Source: Geodermatophilus sabuli
GTDB taxonomy: Bacteria; Actinomycetota; Actinomycetes; Mycobacteriales; Geodermatophilaceae
Direction: 5' to 3'
Assembly (NCBI RefSeq): GCF_010686765.1
Contig: NZ_JAAGWF010000002.1
Span: forward strand, 248,001 to 312,000
DNA: 64,000 bases
Part shown: piece after piece, positions 9,768-18,047 of the stretch
Layout of the letters: each line of letters begins with the position of its first letter
Numbering within the stretch: position 1 is the first letter of the stretch
Notes under the pieces: model-generated
What the model was told of the DNA's origin: nothing
What the model saw: only the letters and a program-made list of their open reading frames with translations
The model's database searches: none
Program-made: the position numbers and the translations under genes

Positions 9768-10082
9768 TCATCGGATCGAGGGCCGCAGGTACGCGGAGAT
9801 CATCGGGTGCACCTCCGCAGTCGCCACCCCGGAGCGGACGGCGGGGTCACCGGCCCGGATGCGGTCCACCTCGTCCGCGTGGTCGACCTCCAGGACGCCC
9901 AGGCCCCAGGTCCCGGTCGGCTCGGCGACCGGCCCGAAGACCACGGCCACACCACGGTCGAGCAGCCCGTCCCAGTAGTCCCCGTGCTCCTGCATGACCG
10001 CGGCCTCCTCCGGGGTCATGTCGGAGGGGAACTCCGGGCGCGGGGGCAGGAGCCGGTAGAGGTAGTGCTGCTTGCCGCTCAT
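9768..10082 (-). CDS. YCII-related domain protein
   Basis: A 104-residue protein with the ferredoxin-like YciI/DGPF fold, recognised from LYRLLPPRPEFPSDMTPEE, a central VVFGPV and a C-terminal VHPMISAYLRP. Family members are small dimeric cytoplasmic proteins proposed to catalyse hydrolysis or to bind aromatic ligands. Its ATG overlaps the stop of the upstream SRPBCC gene by 4 bp (ATGA), so the two are translationally coupled, a common pairing in ArsR-SRPBCC cassettes. Confidence 0.85.
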   Translation of the reverse strand: MSGKQHYLYRLLPPRPEFPSDMTPEEAAVMQEHGDYWDGLLDRGVAVVFGPVAEPTGTWGLGVLEVDHADEVDRIRAGDPAVRSGVATAEVHPMISAYLRPSIR

Positions 10083-10618
10083 CGGGACTCCTGTCCGGGG
10101 GAGGGGGTGGGGGGCGACCCGAACGAGGCCGCGAACGAGCCCAGGATCGTCGCCCAGCCCTGGGTGAAGGCGCCGCCGGTGTAGCCGCCGGGGAGCGCGC
10201 AGTCGGCGGACAGCTCGGCGTCGGAGAGCGCCTCCCAGCCGCGGTGCTCGACGGCCACGAGCGTGCGGGCGGCGCCCAGCGCGGTGAACGTCAGCTCCAC
10301 CTCGGTGGCGGCCCCGGTGACCAGCCAGCTCATCGCGAAGCGGGCCGGCGGCTCCCAGGCCAGGACGGTGCCCCAGTCGACCGTGGTGCCGTCCGCCCAC
10401 GTCTCGTAGACCCGGCCGTCGAGGCGCTGCTCGAAGGTCACCTCGCGGACCCGATCGCCGCCGGCGGAGAACGGCTCCACCGGCCACCACGCGCCGATCG
10501 TGGCCACGAAGACCTCGAACGTGTGCGCCCGGTCGCTGCCCACGACGGTGGACTGGCGGATCGGCGGACGGCGCAGCGGCAGCACCGTCGCGCCGGCCGG
10601 CTCGCTCGTCGACGTCAT
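10079..10618 (-). CDS. SRPBCC (AHSA1/Aha1-like) domain protein
   Basis: The 179-residue protein has the helix-grip START/Bet v1 fold of the bacterial AHSA1 family. It begins with an RQSTVVGSDRAHTFEVFV strand and helix, continues with GDRVREVTFEQRLDGRVYETW, and ends with the long helix carrying GWATILGSFAASF. These proteins bind hydrophobic ligands in the cytoplasm. It overlaps the ArsR gene upstream and the YCII gene downstream by 4 bp each. ArsR-SRPBCC pairs are widespread in actinobacteria and the ArsR partner normally controls the SRPBCC gene. The ligand is unknown. Confidence 0.88.
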   Translation of the reverse strand: MTSTSEPAGATVLPLRRPPIRQSTVVGSDRAHTFEVFVATIGAWWPVEPFSAGGDRVREVTFEQRLDGRVYETWADGTTVDWGTVLAWEPPARFAMSWLVTGAATEVELTFTALGAARTLVAVEHRGWEALSDAELSADCALPGGYTGGAFTQGWATILGSFAASFGSPPTPSPGQESR

Positions 10619-10977
10619 GGTCGGCCTCCCTCGGCGCGGTCACGGTCGGCGCGGTCGGCCTCCACCAGGCGCCGGGCGCCATCCAACGCCGACGACCACA
10701 TCTCGTCCAGGAACTCGCGCAGCCCGCTGAGGCCCTCGGGCCGGGCGCGGTACAGCCGGCGGGTCCCCTCGCGCCGCTCGGAGAGCAGGCCCGCGTTCCT
10801 GAGCACGGTCAGGTGCTGGCTGACCGCGGTGCGGGTCACCTCGAAGGCCGCGGCGATCTCACCGGCGGCCAGTTCGTCGTGCGCGACGAGGCGCAGGATC
10901 GCCCGCCGGCGCGGCTCGGCCAGCGCCCGCATCGCCTCGTCCAGCGGCTCGGCGGCCGGGACGGCTGCCGGGGACAT
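10615..10977 (-). CDS. ArsR-family winged-helix regulator
   Basis: The 120-residue protein shows the ArsR helix-turn-helix: LAEPRRRAILRLV, then AGEIAAAFEVTRTAVSQHL and the wing LLSERREGTRRLYRA. No metal-binding Cys pair is present, so it belongs to the non-metal ArsR subgroup that typically pairs with SRPBCC proteins. It lies 6 bp after the VOC gene and overlaps the SRPBCC gene by 4 bp. Autorepression through the palindromic site at 11383-11398 upstream of the operon is likely but inferred. Confidence 0.92.
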   Translation of the reverse strand: MSPAAVPAAEPLDEAMRALAEPRRRAILRLVAHDELAAGEIAAAFEVTRTAVSQHLTVLRNAGLLSERREGTRRLYRARPEGLSGLREFLDEMWSSALDGARRLVEADRADRDRAEGGRP

Positions 10978-10983
10978 CGCCGG

Positions 10984-11340
10984 TCAGCCCCAGAGCCCGA
11001 CGGCGTTGCCGTCGGGGTCGGCGAACATCGCGAACCGCCCGTAGCCGCTGGGCAGGTCGGTGGGCGGGACCAGGCGGGCGCCGCCGAGGTCCTCGGCCCG
11101 CTGGAGCGCCGCCTCGAGGTCGTCGACCCGGACGTAGATCCGGACACCGGGGGAGTCGCCCTGCTCGACGGGCCCGATGCCGCCGCCGATCGCCTCCTCG
11201 CCGGCGCCGGTGTCGACCAGGCCGTAGCCGCCGAACTCCTCGGTGCCCGAGACCTGCCAGCCGAACATCGCGCCGTAGAAGCCCTGCGCCCGTTCGGAGT
11301 CCTGGCTGGTGACCTCGAAGAACGCCACCGGTGCAGCCAT
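10984..11340 (-). CDS. VOC (glyoxalase/bleomycin-resistance) family protein
   Basis: The 118-residue protein has the paired beta-alpha-beta-beta-beta modules of the vicinal-oxygen-chelate fold: VAFFEVTSQDSERAQGFYG in the first and RFAMFADPDGNAVGLW in the second. Members bind metal and small electrophilic or aromatic compounds, or act as binding proteins. It is the first gene of the VOC-ArsR-SRPBCC-YCII-monooxygenase-NRDE run; its ATG has an AGGAG-containing ribosome-binding site. The promoter lies at 11378-11406. Confidence 0.88.
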   Translation of the reverse strand: MAAPVAFFEVTSQDSERAQGFYGAMFGWQVSGTEEFGGYGLVDTGAGEEAIGGGIGPVEQGDSPGVRIYVRVDDLEAALQRAEDLGGARLVPPTDLPSGYGRFAMFADPDGNAVGLWG

Positions 11341-11377
11341 GATCGCCGTCCTCTCCTCGCCCTGTCAGTGCTCGCGA

Positions 11378-11406
11378 ACGTTAGCGTATACTGACGCTCA
11401 GGGCAA
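11378..11406 (-). promoter_or_regulatory. Promoter and probable ArsR operator of the VOC-ArsR operon
   Basis: On the minus strand a -35 box TTGCCC (11406-11401) and a -10 box TAACGT (11383-11378) are separated by exactly 17 bp. The spacer holds an inverted repeat, AGCGT at 11383-11387 with ACGCT at 11394-11398, and a second wider pair GTCAGT/ACTGAC at 11364-11369 and 11390-11395. ArsR binding here would block RNA polymerase. Confidence 0.6.
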
Positions 11407-11493
11407 CAGTGCCGGGCCGGCCTGTGGCCGGGGACGTGCAGCGGCCGGTCGAGGGGCGTTGTCGCGGCGCCCGCGCCGCGGTTGGCTGACGGG

Positions 11494-12273
11494 ATGGGAA
11501 GCGGAGCGGGCCGGGTGGGAGTGCACGCCGTGGCGCACGGCGACGGCCGGCCCGTGCTGGTGCTGCACGGCGCGGGGGTCGACCACCGCGAGGCCGAGGC
11601 CTGCTTCGAGCCGGCCCTCCAGGACGTGGACGGGCTGCGGCGGGTCTATCCCGACCTGCCGGGCATGGGCGCGACGGCCGCTCCCGACACGATGCGCAGC
11701 GCCGACGACGTCCTCGACGTGCTGCTCGCCTTCGCCGACGAGGTCACCGGTGGGGCGGCGTACCTGCTCGTGGGGCACTCGGCGGGCGCCTACTTCGCGC
11801 AGGCGATGGCCGCCCGCTGCCCGAGCCGGGTGGCCGGCCTGGCGCTGGTCTGTCCGTTGCTGCCGGGAGTGCGGGACGTGCCGGAGCACCGCGTCGTCGC
11901 CGGGCCGGGTGGGATCGGGGACGACGTCTTCCGGAGCTACTTCGTGGTCCAGACCCCGGAGATGCTCGAACGGTACGAGCGCCTCGTCGCACCGGCCGCC
12001 GCGCTCGTCGACCAGGCGGCGCTCGAGCGGATCGGCGAACGGTGGGCACTCACCCCCGACTCCGCGCCGGCGTACGCGGGCCCGACAGTCGTCGTGGCGG
12101 GCCGGCTGGACTCGACGGTCGGGTACGCCGCCGCCGTCGACCTCCTCGACCGCCACCCGCGCGCGTCGCTGGCGGTGGTCGACGACGCGGGACACGCCCT
12201 GCCGCACGAGCAGCCGGACCTGCTGCGCGCCCTCCTCACCGAGTGGCTCGCCCGCGTCGGGCGCTCCGGCTGA
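11494..12273 (+). CDS. Alpha/beta hydrolase
   Basis: The roughly 259-residue protein has the alpha/beta-hydrolase core: VLVLHGAGVDHRE (oxyanion HG), DLPGMGAT, nucleophile elbow VGHSAGAYFA (GHSAG), acid region VVVAGRLDSTVG and catalytic His in DDAGHALPHE. Family members hydrolyse esters, amides or epoxides; the substrate is unknown. There is no signal peptide. The ATG at 11494 is preferred; a TTG at 11482 and a GTG at 11515 are in frame, and none has a clear ribosome-binding site. It is divergent from the VOC operon and shares its 150-bp control region. Confidence 0.85.
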   Translation: MGSGAGRVGVHAVAHGDGRPVLVLHGAGVDHREAEACFEPALQDVDGLRRVYPDLPGMGATAAPDTMRSADDVLDVLLAFADEVTGGAAYLLVGHSAGAYFAQAMAARCPSRVAGLALVCPLLPGVRDVPEHRVVAGPGGIGDDVFRSYFVVQTPEMLERYERLVAPAAALVDQAALERIGERWALTPDSAPAYAGPTVVVAGRLDSTVGYAAAVDLLDRHPRASLAVVDDAGHALPHEQPDLLRALLTEWLARVGRSG

Positions 12274-12588
12274 CCCGGGTGCGTCGCCGGGCCGGGGAAT
12301 GGCGCGCCGACGCAGGCGTTGACGTGAGAGAGTGCTGACGACCAGACCGGAGCCGGTCGTCCGACGTCGGCGCCCCTGGTCCGCGATCACCAGCCACCCC
12401 CGGCGGCTCCGGGTCTCCCGCGGGAGCCCGCGGACGCCCGCGGTGTCGATCCCAGGGGATCCGCCGGGCGGTCGCCGTCCGGCGGGATCGGGCACTCCCG
12501 CGCCGGGGCGTTCTGCGTCCCGTCCGCGGCACCGTGCGGCATGCTGCCGCGGCCACCGTGGCCGGCCGGCACAGCAGAGGAGGAGTAC
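12274..12588 (+). other. Intergenic region upstream of the SNF2 helicase
   Basis: About 315 bases without a supported gene. It contains a possible -35 element TTGACG (12319-12324) without a convincing -10, a TCCCGCGGGA palindrome, and imperfect repeat arms around 12459-12487 that could form a stem. The strong ribosome-binding site of the helicase is at its 3' end. Confidence 0.5.
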
Positions 12589-14730
12589 GTGGCTCGATCA
12601 GGCCAGCGCCAGGCGGGCGCTCGCCGGAGCTCCCCGCGGAACCAGCGACGGGTCCGCTCCCGCGGCGACCTCGTCTCGGTGCTCGCCCGAGCCGTCCGCG
12701 AGGTCGAGGCCGCCGCCCAGCGTGGCCGCGTGACGTCCTCGGTGCGCACCCAGTTCCAGGCCGTCGCCCTGCTGCTGCGCGACGAACGCGCCCGCGTCCA
12801 GGCCGAGACGGGCAGCGACAGTCGCCGGGCCGAGCAGCTCAAGCGCCTGGACGGCATCGCGACCATCCTCGCGACGACCGCGGTGCGCGACGCCGGACTG
12901 CTGGCGCTGCTCGCCGAGGACGCCGTCGCCTCCGACGCGGCCCGGGCGCTCAAGCGGGACATGCTGGCGTCCGTCGGCGTCGAGCCGGCCCCGGAGGACG
13001 TCCCGGCGCCGGAGCCCGCGGCCGCGCCGGTGACCCCCGAGCGCCGCGTGGTGCCCCAGTCGGTGGTCTCAAGGCAGCTGGCCAACCCCTTCCTCGCTCC
13101 TGACTTCTCCGCCGCCCCCCAGCGCCCGCCCCGTGCCCGCCGGCTCGCCAGCTGGGAACTGCTCGGCCCGCTGTTCAGCTCGTTCGAGCGCGCCGGTGGC
13201 GGGGACTCGGCGTGCATGGCGCTGCCGTTCCCGACCGCGCGGTACACGCCGGCGGGTGCGGAGCTGATGGCGCACCAGGGTCAGCTCGTCGCCGCGGCCG
13301 CCGCCGGGCACCGGACCTTCCTGCTCGCCGACGAACCCGGCCTCGGCAAGACCGCCCAGGCCCTGCTCGCCGCGGAGGCGGCGGACGCCTATCCGCTGCT
13401 GGTCGTCGTGCCCAACGTGGTCAAGACCAACTGGGCGCGCGAGGCGGGCCGGTGGACGCCGCACCGCGGGGTCACCGTCGTGCAGGGCAACGGGGACACC
13501 GTCGACGGCTTCGCCGACATCGTCGTCCTCAACTACGAGGTGCTCGACCGCCACGTGGGCTGGCTGGGCGACTTCGGTTTCCGCGGGATGGTCGTCGACG
13601 AGGCGCACTTCATCAAGAACAAGACCTCGCAGCGCTCCCAGCACGTCCTGCAGCTGTCCGACCGCATCCGGTCCCGGGTGCCCCGGCCGCTGCTGATGGC
13701 CCTGACCGGCACTCCGCTCATCAACGACATCGACGACTTCCGCGCCATCTGGCAGTTCCTGGGCTGGATCGACGACGGCAAGCCGCTGGGCGAGCTGATG
13801 GACGCCCTCGAGGCAACCGGCCTGACGCCGGCCGACCCCGGCTTCTACGCCGCCGCCCGCCGGTGCGTGGTGGACATGGGCATCGTCCGGCGCCGCAAGG
13901 TCGACGTCGCGGCCGACATCCCCGCCCGCCGCATCGCCGACCTGCCCGTCGAGCTCGACGGCGCGGCCGGCCGGTCGATCCGGGCAGCGGAGCAGGAGCT
14001 CGCCCGCCGGATGGTGGTCCGGTACGACACCGCGCTGGCCAACCGCTCGTCGGGCGCCGCCGTGGAGGGCGTCGACCTCGAACTGGTGCGTCGGGTGGCC
14101 CGGTCCGAGCTCAAGGACGCGAGCACCGGCGAGGCCGGCGAGAACGTGTTCAGCATGATGCGGCGCATCGGCCGCGCGAAGGCCGGCCTGGCCGCCGACT
14201 ACGCGGCGCAGCTGGCCCGGAGCGCGGGCAAGGTCGTCTTCTTCGCCAAGCACGTGGACGTGATGGACGCCGCCGAGGAGGCCTTCGCCGCGCAGGGCGT
14301 CCGGTTCTCCTCGATCCGCGGGGACCAGACCGCCGGGGTGCGGCAGAAGAACATCGACGCCTTCGTCAACGATCCGGGCGTCGCGATCGCGGTGTGCTCG
14401 CTGACCGCGGCCGGTGTCGGCATCAACCTGCAGGTGGCCTCGAACATCGTCCTCGCCGAGCTGTCCTGGACCGACGCCGAGCAGACCCAGGCCATCGACC
14501 GCAGCCACCGCATCGGCCAGACCGAACCGGTCACCGCCTGGCGGATCATCGCCGCGCAGACCGTGGACGCCCGGATCGCCGAGCTGATCGACAGCAAGGC
14601 GGGGCTCGCCGCCCGGGCGCTGGACGGGTCGGACGAGGAGGTCGCGGCGTCCGCCGACGTGCAGCTGGAGGCGCTGGTCACGCTGCTGACCGACGCGCTG
14701 TCGGCCAGGCCGGAGTCCGGCGCGGCCTGA
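12589..14730 (+). CDS. SNF2/RAD54-type DEAD-like helicase
   Basis: The 713-residue protein has a basic N-terminal region with predicted helices (1-190), then a two-lobed SF2 translocase: Walker A DEPGLGKT, motif II VDEAHF, motif III LTGTPL, and in the C-terminal lobe ITAAGVGINLQ-like CSLTAAGVGINLQ and the SNF2 signature QAIDRSHRIGQ. SNF2 enzymes translocate on double-stranded DNA and remodel protein-DNA complexes. The GTG at 12589 is preceded by AGGAGG (12578-12583, spacing 5), which outweighs the ATG at 12541 upstream. No nuclease, methylase or other defence partner is adjacent, so a role in DNA repair or transcription restart is as likely as defence. Confidence 0.88.
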   Translation: MARSGQRQAGARRSSPRNQRRVRSRGDLVSVLARAVREVEAAAQRGRVTSSVRTQFQAVALLLRDERARVQAETGSDSRRAEQLKRLDGIATILATTAVRDAGLLALLAEDAVASDAARALKRDMLASVGVEPAPEDVPAPEPAAAPVTPERRVVPQSVVSRQLANPFLAPDFSAAPQRPPRARRLASWELLGPLFSSFERAGGGDSACMALPFPTARYTPAGAELMAHQGQLVAAAAAGHRTFLLADEPGLGKTAQALLAAEAADAYPLLVVVPNVVKTNWAREAGRWTPHRGVTVVQGNGDTVDGFADIVVLNYEVLDRHVGWLGDFGFRGMVVDEAHFIKNKTSQRSQHVLQLSDRIRSRVPRPLLMALTGTPLINDIDDFRAIWQFLGWIDDGKPLGELMDALEATGLTPADPGFYAAARRCVVDMGIVRRRKVDVAADIPARRIADLPVELDGAAGRSIRAAEQELARRMVVRYDTALANRSSGAAVEGVDLELVRRVARSELKDASTGEAGENVFSMMRRIGRAKAGLAADYAAQLARSAGKVVFFAKHVDVMDAAEEAFAAQGVRFSSIRGDQTAGVRQKNIDAFVNDPGVAIAVCSLTAAGVGINLQVASNIVLAELSWTDAEQTQAIDRSHRIGQTEPVTAWRIIAAQTVDARIAELIDSKAGLAARALDGSDEEVAASADVQLEALVTLLTDALSARPESGAA

Positions 14731-14736
14731 CCGGCG

Positions 14737-14764
14737 GGCGGCCGGCGCCAGGGCACCGGCCGCC
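14737..14764 (+). terminator. Terminator-like hairpin after the SNF2 gene
   Basis: A 9-bp perfect stem, GGCGGCCGG (14737-14745) with CCGGCCGCC (14756-14764), 10-nt loop, begins six bases after the helicase stop codon. No T-tract follows. Confidence 0.6.
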
Positions 14765-15069
14765 GCGATGGCCGGTCGATGGACCAGGTCGTGCCGGCCA
14801 TCTGGACCGCGTCCGGACAGCGCCGTCCAGCCGTTCCGCACGACCAGGCCCCGCGCGACGAACGGCGCGCCCAGCGCGCTGACCGCGCTGAGGACGTCCG
14901 GCGCCACCCGGTGCCGGGGCGGGATCGGCACCCCGCCCGCTCCGCCCAGTGGATCTCGCCCAGCACGCCCTCGGACGTGGTGTGCACGGACACGTCGGTG
15001 TCCACGACACCCGCCGCGGTGGCGTCGCGGGTCCCGCGCCACCGCGGTCCGGCCGGCTCGGCCGGGGCC
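14765..15069 (-). other. Gene-poor stretch with possible decayed coding sequence
   Basis: No intact gene is supported here. On the minus strand a segment from a GTG at 15005 reads VDTDVSVHTTSEGVLGE with almost pure G/C third positions. The good codon pattern then continues in a different frame (APDVLSAVSALGAPFVARG) to about 14800, as if a frameshift had occurred. Neither frame has a stop before running antisense into the helicase gene, so a pseudogene is possible but unproven. Confidence 0.3.
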
Positions 15070-15570
15070 TCAGGGCTCGATGCCGCACTCGTCGCGGAGG
15101 TAGGTCTCGACGTTGCTGCCCGCCGTCGACAGGTCGCCCTCGGCGTCGTCCAGGGCCTGGAACGACTCCGAGTCGGTGATGTCGAAGTCGGCGAACGCGT
15201 CGGCCATCCGGTCCAGGCCGCTCGCCAGCGCCTCCCAGTCGGACCTGATCGTGCCGGGCGGGTCGATGGCGCGCAGCTCCTCGGCGATCTGCCGGAAGGC
15301 GTCCGGCACCGACGGGTCGTCGCCCTCGGCATCGGCGTCGGACAGCGCAGCGTCGATCCGCGTGTCGAGCTCCGCCGCCCGGGCGCAGAAGTCGGCTCCA
15401 CCCGACGGCGCGGCCGTCTCGGTGGTCCCGGTCTCCGGGGCGTCGCCGGCCGCGGACGACGGCGTGTCCGGGTCCCCGCCGTCGCCGCAGGCGGTGAGCA
15501 GGACGACGGCGACCGCGCCCGCCAGGGAGGCTCGGCAGGGGGTTCCCCTGCGGGGCGACGTGGGCGACAC
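15070..15570 (-). CDS. Small secreted lipoprotein of unknown function
   Basis: A 166-residue protein with a lipoprotein signal peptide: basic n-region (SPRRGTPCR), hydrophobic core (SLAGAVAVVLL) and lipobox LLTAC. A low-complexity Asp/Pro/Ser/Thr/Glu linker follows, then an acidic helical domain containing two cysteines (FCARAAEL and RDECGIEP) that may form a disulfide. The GTG at 15570 has GGAGG five bases upstream and gives a normal signal length. I recognise no family; similar anchored helical proteins are common in actinobacteria. It is divergent from the DUF899 gene. Confidence 0.75.
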   Translation of the reverse strand: MSPTSPRRGTPCRASLAGAVAVVLLTACGDGGDPDTPSSAAGDAPETGTTETAAPSGGADFCARAAELDTRIDAALSDADAEGDDPSVPDAFRQIAEELRAIDPPGTIRSDWEALASGLDRMADAFADFDITDSESFQALDDAEGDLSTAGSNVETYLRDECGIEP

Positions 15571-15758
15571 GACGACCTCCGACGGCGGCTGGACGACCGC
15601 CCGAGTGTCCACCCGGCGGCGCCTCCGGAGGGCGGTGAGCGGCGGGGCGTCCGGAGCGGGGACCCCCGGCCGCGATGAGTTCCGGCCGGGTCGCGGGTCT
15701 GTCCCGGTGCCGGAGGACGTCGTCCGCCGCCCGGCCCCGAGAACCCACGGAGGACACC

Positions 15759-16577
15759 ATGACGACCACGCCGGACGTCCCGACCACCGCGCTCCCCGGC
15801 CGGCCACCCGTCGTCGACCGCACCGCCTGGCAGGCCGCCCGCGACGAGCTCCTCGTCCGCGAGAAGGCACACACCCGCGAGGGCGACGCGATCGCCGCGG
15901 CCCGCCGTCGGCTGCCGATGGTGGAGGTCGACGGGACGGCCGAGGTCGTCGGACCCGACGGCCCGGTCCCCTTCCGGAACGTGTTCCAGGGCCGGGACGA
16001 GCTCGTGGTCTACCACTCCATGTGGTACGACGGCGCCCCGCACCAGGGGCAGTGCGAGGGCTGCACCTTCAACGTCTGGCACATGCGGGACGCCGTCTAC
16101 CTCAACGCCCGGGGCGTCTCCTTCGCCGTCCTGACCTCGGGCCCGTGGGAGGAGGTGGCTCCCTACCGCGAGTTCATGGGGTACACCCAGCCCTGGTACT
16201 CGGTGCGGGGCGTGGAGGCGTCGATCGCCACGGAGGAGGGGCACATCGTCTGCTACCTGCGCGACGGCGACCGCGTGTTCCTCACCTACGCGACGACCGG
16301 CCGGGGCAACGAGCCCGCCGACGGTTCGCTGGGCCTGCTGGACATGACGCCCTACGGTCGCCGCGAGGGGTGGGAGGAGGTCCCCGAGGGCTGGCCCGAG
16401 GCCCCCGACGTCGGCGCGCCGGTCGGCGGGCACGGCGCGCCGATCTGCTGGTACTGGCGCTCGGACGCCGACGGGAACGCCACCTGGGGCCCGACCAGCC
16501 GGCCCGCGCCGCAGTGGACCCGCCCCGGCGCGACCCCCGTGGAGACCCTCGGCCGGCACGGCCACCACCACCACTGA
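15759..16577 (+). CDS. DUF899 family (thioredoxin-like) protein
   Basis: The 272-residue protein matches the DUF899 family: ELLVREKAHTREGDAIAAAR, RRRLPMVEV, DELVVYHSMWY, then a cysteine-containing segment QCEGCTFNVW where thioredoxin-like relatives carry their active site, and a WYSVRG segment. A natural His-rich tail ends the protein. The ATG at 15759 has GGAGG (15749-15753) five bases upstream. Members are predicted cytoplasmic thioredoxin-fold oxidoreductases without a proven substrate. It appears monocistronic. Confidence 0.85.
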   Translation: MTTTPDVPTTALPGRPPVVDRTAWQAARDELLVREKAHTREGDAIAAARRRLPMVEVDGTAEVVGPDGPVPFRNVFQGRDELVVYHSMWYDGAPHQGQCEGCTFNVWHMRDAVYLNARGVSFAVLTSGPWEEVAPYREFMGYTQPWYSVRGVEASIATEEGHIVCYLRDGDRVFLTYATTGRGNEPADGSLGLLDMTPYGRREGWEEVPEGWPEAPDVGAPVGGHGAPICWYWRSDADGNATWGPTSRPAPQWTRPGATPVETLGRHGHHHH

Positions 16578-16658
16578 GGCGCCGCCGCCCGCAGTCGCAG
16601 CCGCGGGGTCCGGCCGCCGATGCCGGCGGCGCCCGTGGTCAGGGTCGTCCGCTCCGCG

Positions 16659-17003
16659 TCACGGTCCGGTGGCGTCCGCCCCGTCCGGGCCACGCGTCTC
16701 GCTCTCGGGCCGTTCCGGGGCCGGGGCGTCCCGGCGCTCGAGGCGCTGACGGATCGCCGCGACGTTGAGCGCCAGGTCCTCGAGCGCCTCGACGGCGCGC
16801 GTGGCGAGGGCGAACGTGAGGTTCTCGCGCTGCCGCTCGGGGCTGGGCTCGCCGTCGTCCCGCAGCGCACCGGCGTGCCCGCGCGGACGGCGCGTCGCCT
16901 GCGCCCACGGGTCGTCGTCGCTGCGCGGACCGCCGAACACCTCGCGCAGCATCCGCTGCGCCATCTCGAGGAACTCGCCCGGGTCGGGCCGGTCGGTCGC
17001 CAT
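16659..17003 (-). CDS. Conserved-looking hypothetical helical protein
   Basis: A 114-residue protein starting MATDRPDPGEFLEMAQRM from an ATG with GGGAG six bases upstream. A first amphipathic helix (about 8-22) is followed by a charged loop and a longer helix (about 55-90, RAVEALEDLALNVAAIRQRL), then a Pro/Glu-rich acidic tail. No membrane segment, signal peptide or metal motif is visible. The layout is reminiscent of phasin-like or small oligomerising proteins, but I do not recognise the family. It lies downstream of ribA on the same strand after a 387-bp gap, so it probably has its own promoter. Confidence 0.6.
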   Translation of the reverse strand: MATDRPDPGEFLEMAQRMLREVFGGPRSDDDPWAQATRRPRGHAGALRDDGEPSPERQRENLTFALATRAVEALEDLALNVAAIRQRLERRDAPAPERPESETRGPDGADATGP

Positions 17004-17390
17004 CGGTCTCCCTCTCCGCCGGTGTCGCGCACGAGGCACCGGTCGTGGCCGGTCGCGGCGACGCGACCACGGTACGGCCGACGACCGGTCGCAGGAGCCC
17101 GCTCCGCGGCCATCGGCTCGTCCCGCGTCGTCCCGTCCCCCCGGTGTCACCGGGCGGGATCGGGGAGCGGGCGGGGTCCCGGCGGTCGCTGACCGGATCC
17201 CCGGAGCCCGGCGAGGTGGTGGTTGGGACGGCCGGGCGCCAGGCTGCCGCAGGTGGCGAGTCGCCGGCCCGCGTCCATCCCGGCGATCCTCCCGCCGGTG
17301 CCGCCCGGGGCGCCACCGGGGGCCGAGCGGCGACCGGGCCCCCGCGGGAGGAGGGAGCGGGACGAGCGCGCCGCGCCGGCCGGCCCCGGT
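17004..17390 (-). other. Intergenic region between ribA and the hypothetical gene
   Basis: 387 bases without a supported gene. The clearest structure is a 7-1-7 palindrome, CCCGGTG-T-CACCGGG at 17140-17154, which could be an operator for the hypothetical gene downstream. The part next to ribA is rich in GC stems, none as clean as the terminators elsewhere in this window. Confidence 0.45.
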
Positions 17391-18047
17391 TCAGCCGGCC
17401 TCGGCCCGGGAGGGGGAGACCCCGCCGGACCGGTGGTTCGAGGCCAGGCCGTGGTGACCGTTGCGGGCCTTGGTGGAGAGGTAGCTCGCGTTCGCGTCGG
17501 AGAGGTGCACGGCCGTGGGCACCCGCGCCGCCACGGTCACGCCCAGCTGCTCGAGCTGGGCTGCCTTGTCCGGGTTGTTGCTGAGCAGCGCGAGGGTGGA
17601 CACGCCGAGCGCCCGCAGCATCTGGGCGGCGACCGTGTAGTCGCGTTCGTCGGGGGCGTGGCCGAGGGCGACGTTCGCCTCGTAGGTGTCGAGGCCGGTG
17701 TCCTGCAGCGCGTAGGCGTCCAGCTTGTCGTACAGCCCGATCCCACGTCCCTCCTGGCGGAGGTAGAGCAGGTAGCCACCGGCCAGGGTGATCCGCTCGA
17801 CCGCCTCCCGCAGCTGCGGGCCGCAGTCACAGCGCTGGCTGCCGAAGACGTCCCCGGTCAGGCACTCGCTGTGCGGGCGGACCAGCGGCAGCGCCGTCGG
17901 GCTGCCACACGCGAGCGCCAGGTGCTCCCGGCCGTCAACCAGGCCGCGGAAGGTGGTGACGAGGACCGTGGTGGCGTAGCCGTCCGGGAAGCGCAGCGGG
18001 ACCGGCACCTGGGTGCGGATGACCGCCTCGGGGAGGGCGGGGATCAT
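17391..18047 (-). CDS. ribA: GTP cyclohydrolase II
   Basis: The 218-residue stand-alone GTP cyclohydrolase II opens the guanine ring of GTP, releasing formate and pyrophosphate to give the diaminopyrimidine precursor of riboflavin. Zinc ligands are Cys62, Cys73 and Cys75 (ECLTGDVFGSQRCDCG); the nucleotide-binding loop is RQEGRGIGL. Tyr112 in AYALQD, equivalent to E. coli Tyr105, is kept. This matters because a Streptomyces paralogue lacking this Tyr stops at the formylated intermediate. It is the last gene of the nine-gene operon and overlaps the reductase gene by 4 bp. It is not fused to RibB, unlike the bifunctional riboflavin enzyme common in actinobacteria, so it may be a second, specialised copy. 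Confidence 0.93.
   Translation of the reverse strand: MIPALPEAVIRTQVPVPLRFPDGYATTVLVTTFRGLVDGREHLALACGSPTALPLVRPHSECLTGDVFGSQRCDCGPQLREAVERITLAGGYLLYLRQEGRGIGLYDKLDAYALQDTGLDTYEANVALGHAPDERDYTVAAQMLRALGVSTLALLSNNPDKAAQLEQLGVTVAARVPTAVHLSDANASYLSTKARNGHHGLASNHRSGGVSPSRAEAG

Noticed and set aside
12589-14730. SNF2 helicase as part of a DISARM or similar defence system
   Set aside because: No methylase, PLD-type nuclease or other defence partner is adjacent; neighbours are a hydrolase and a lipoprotein.
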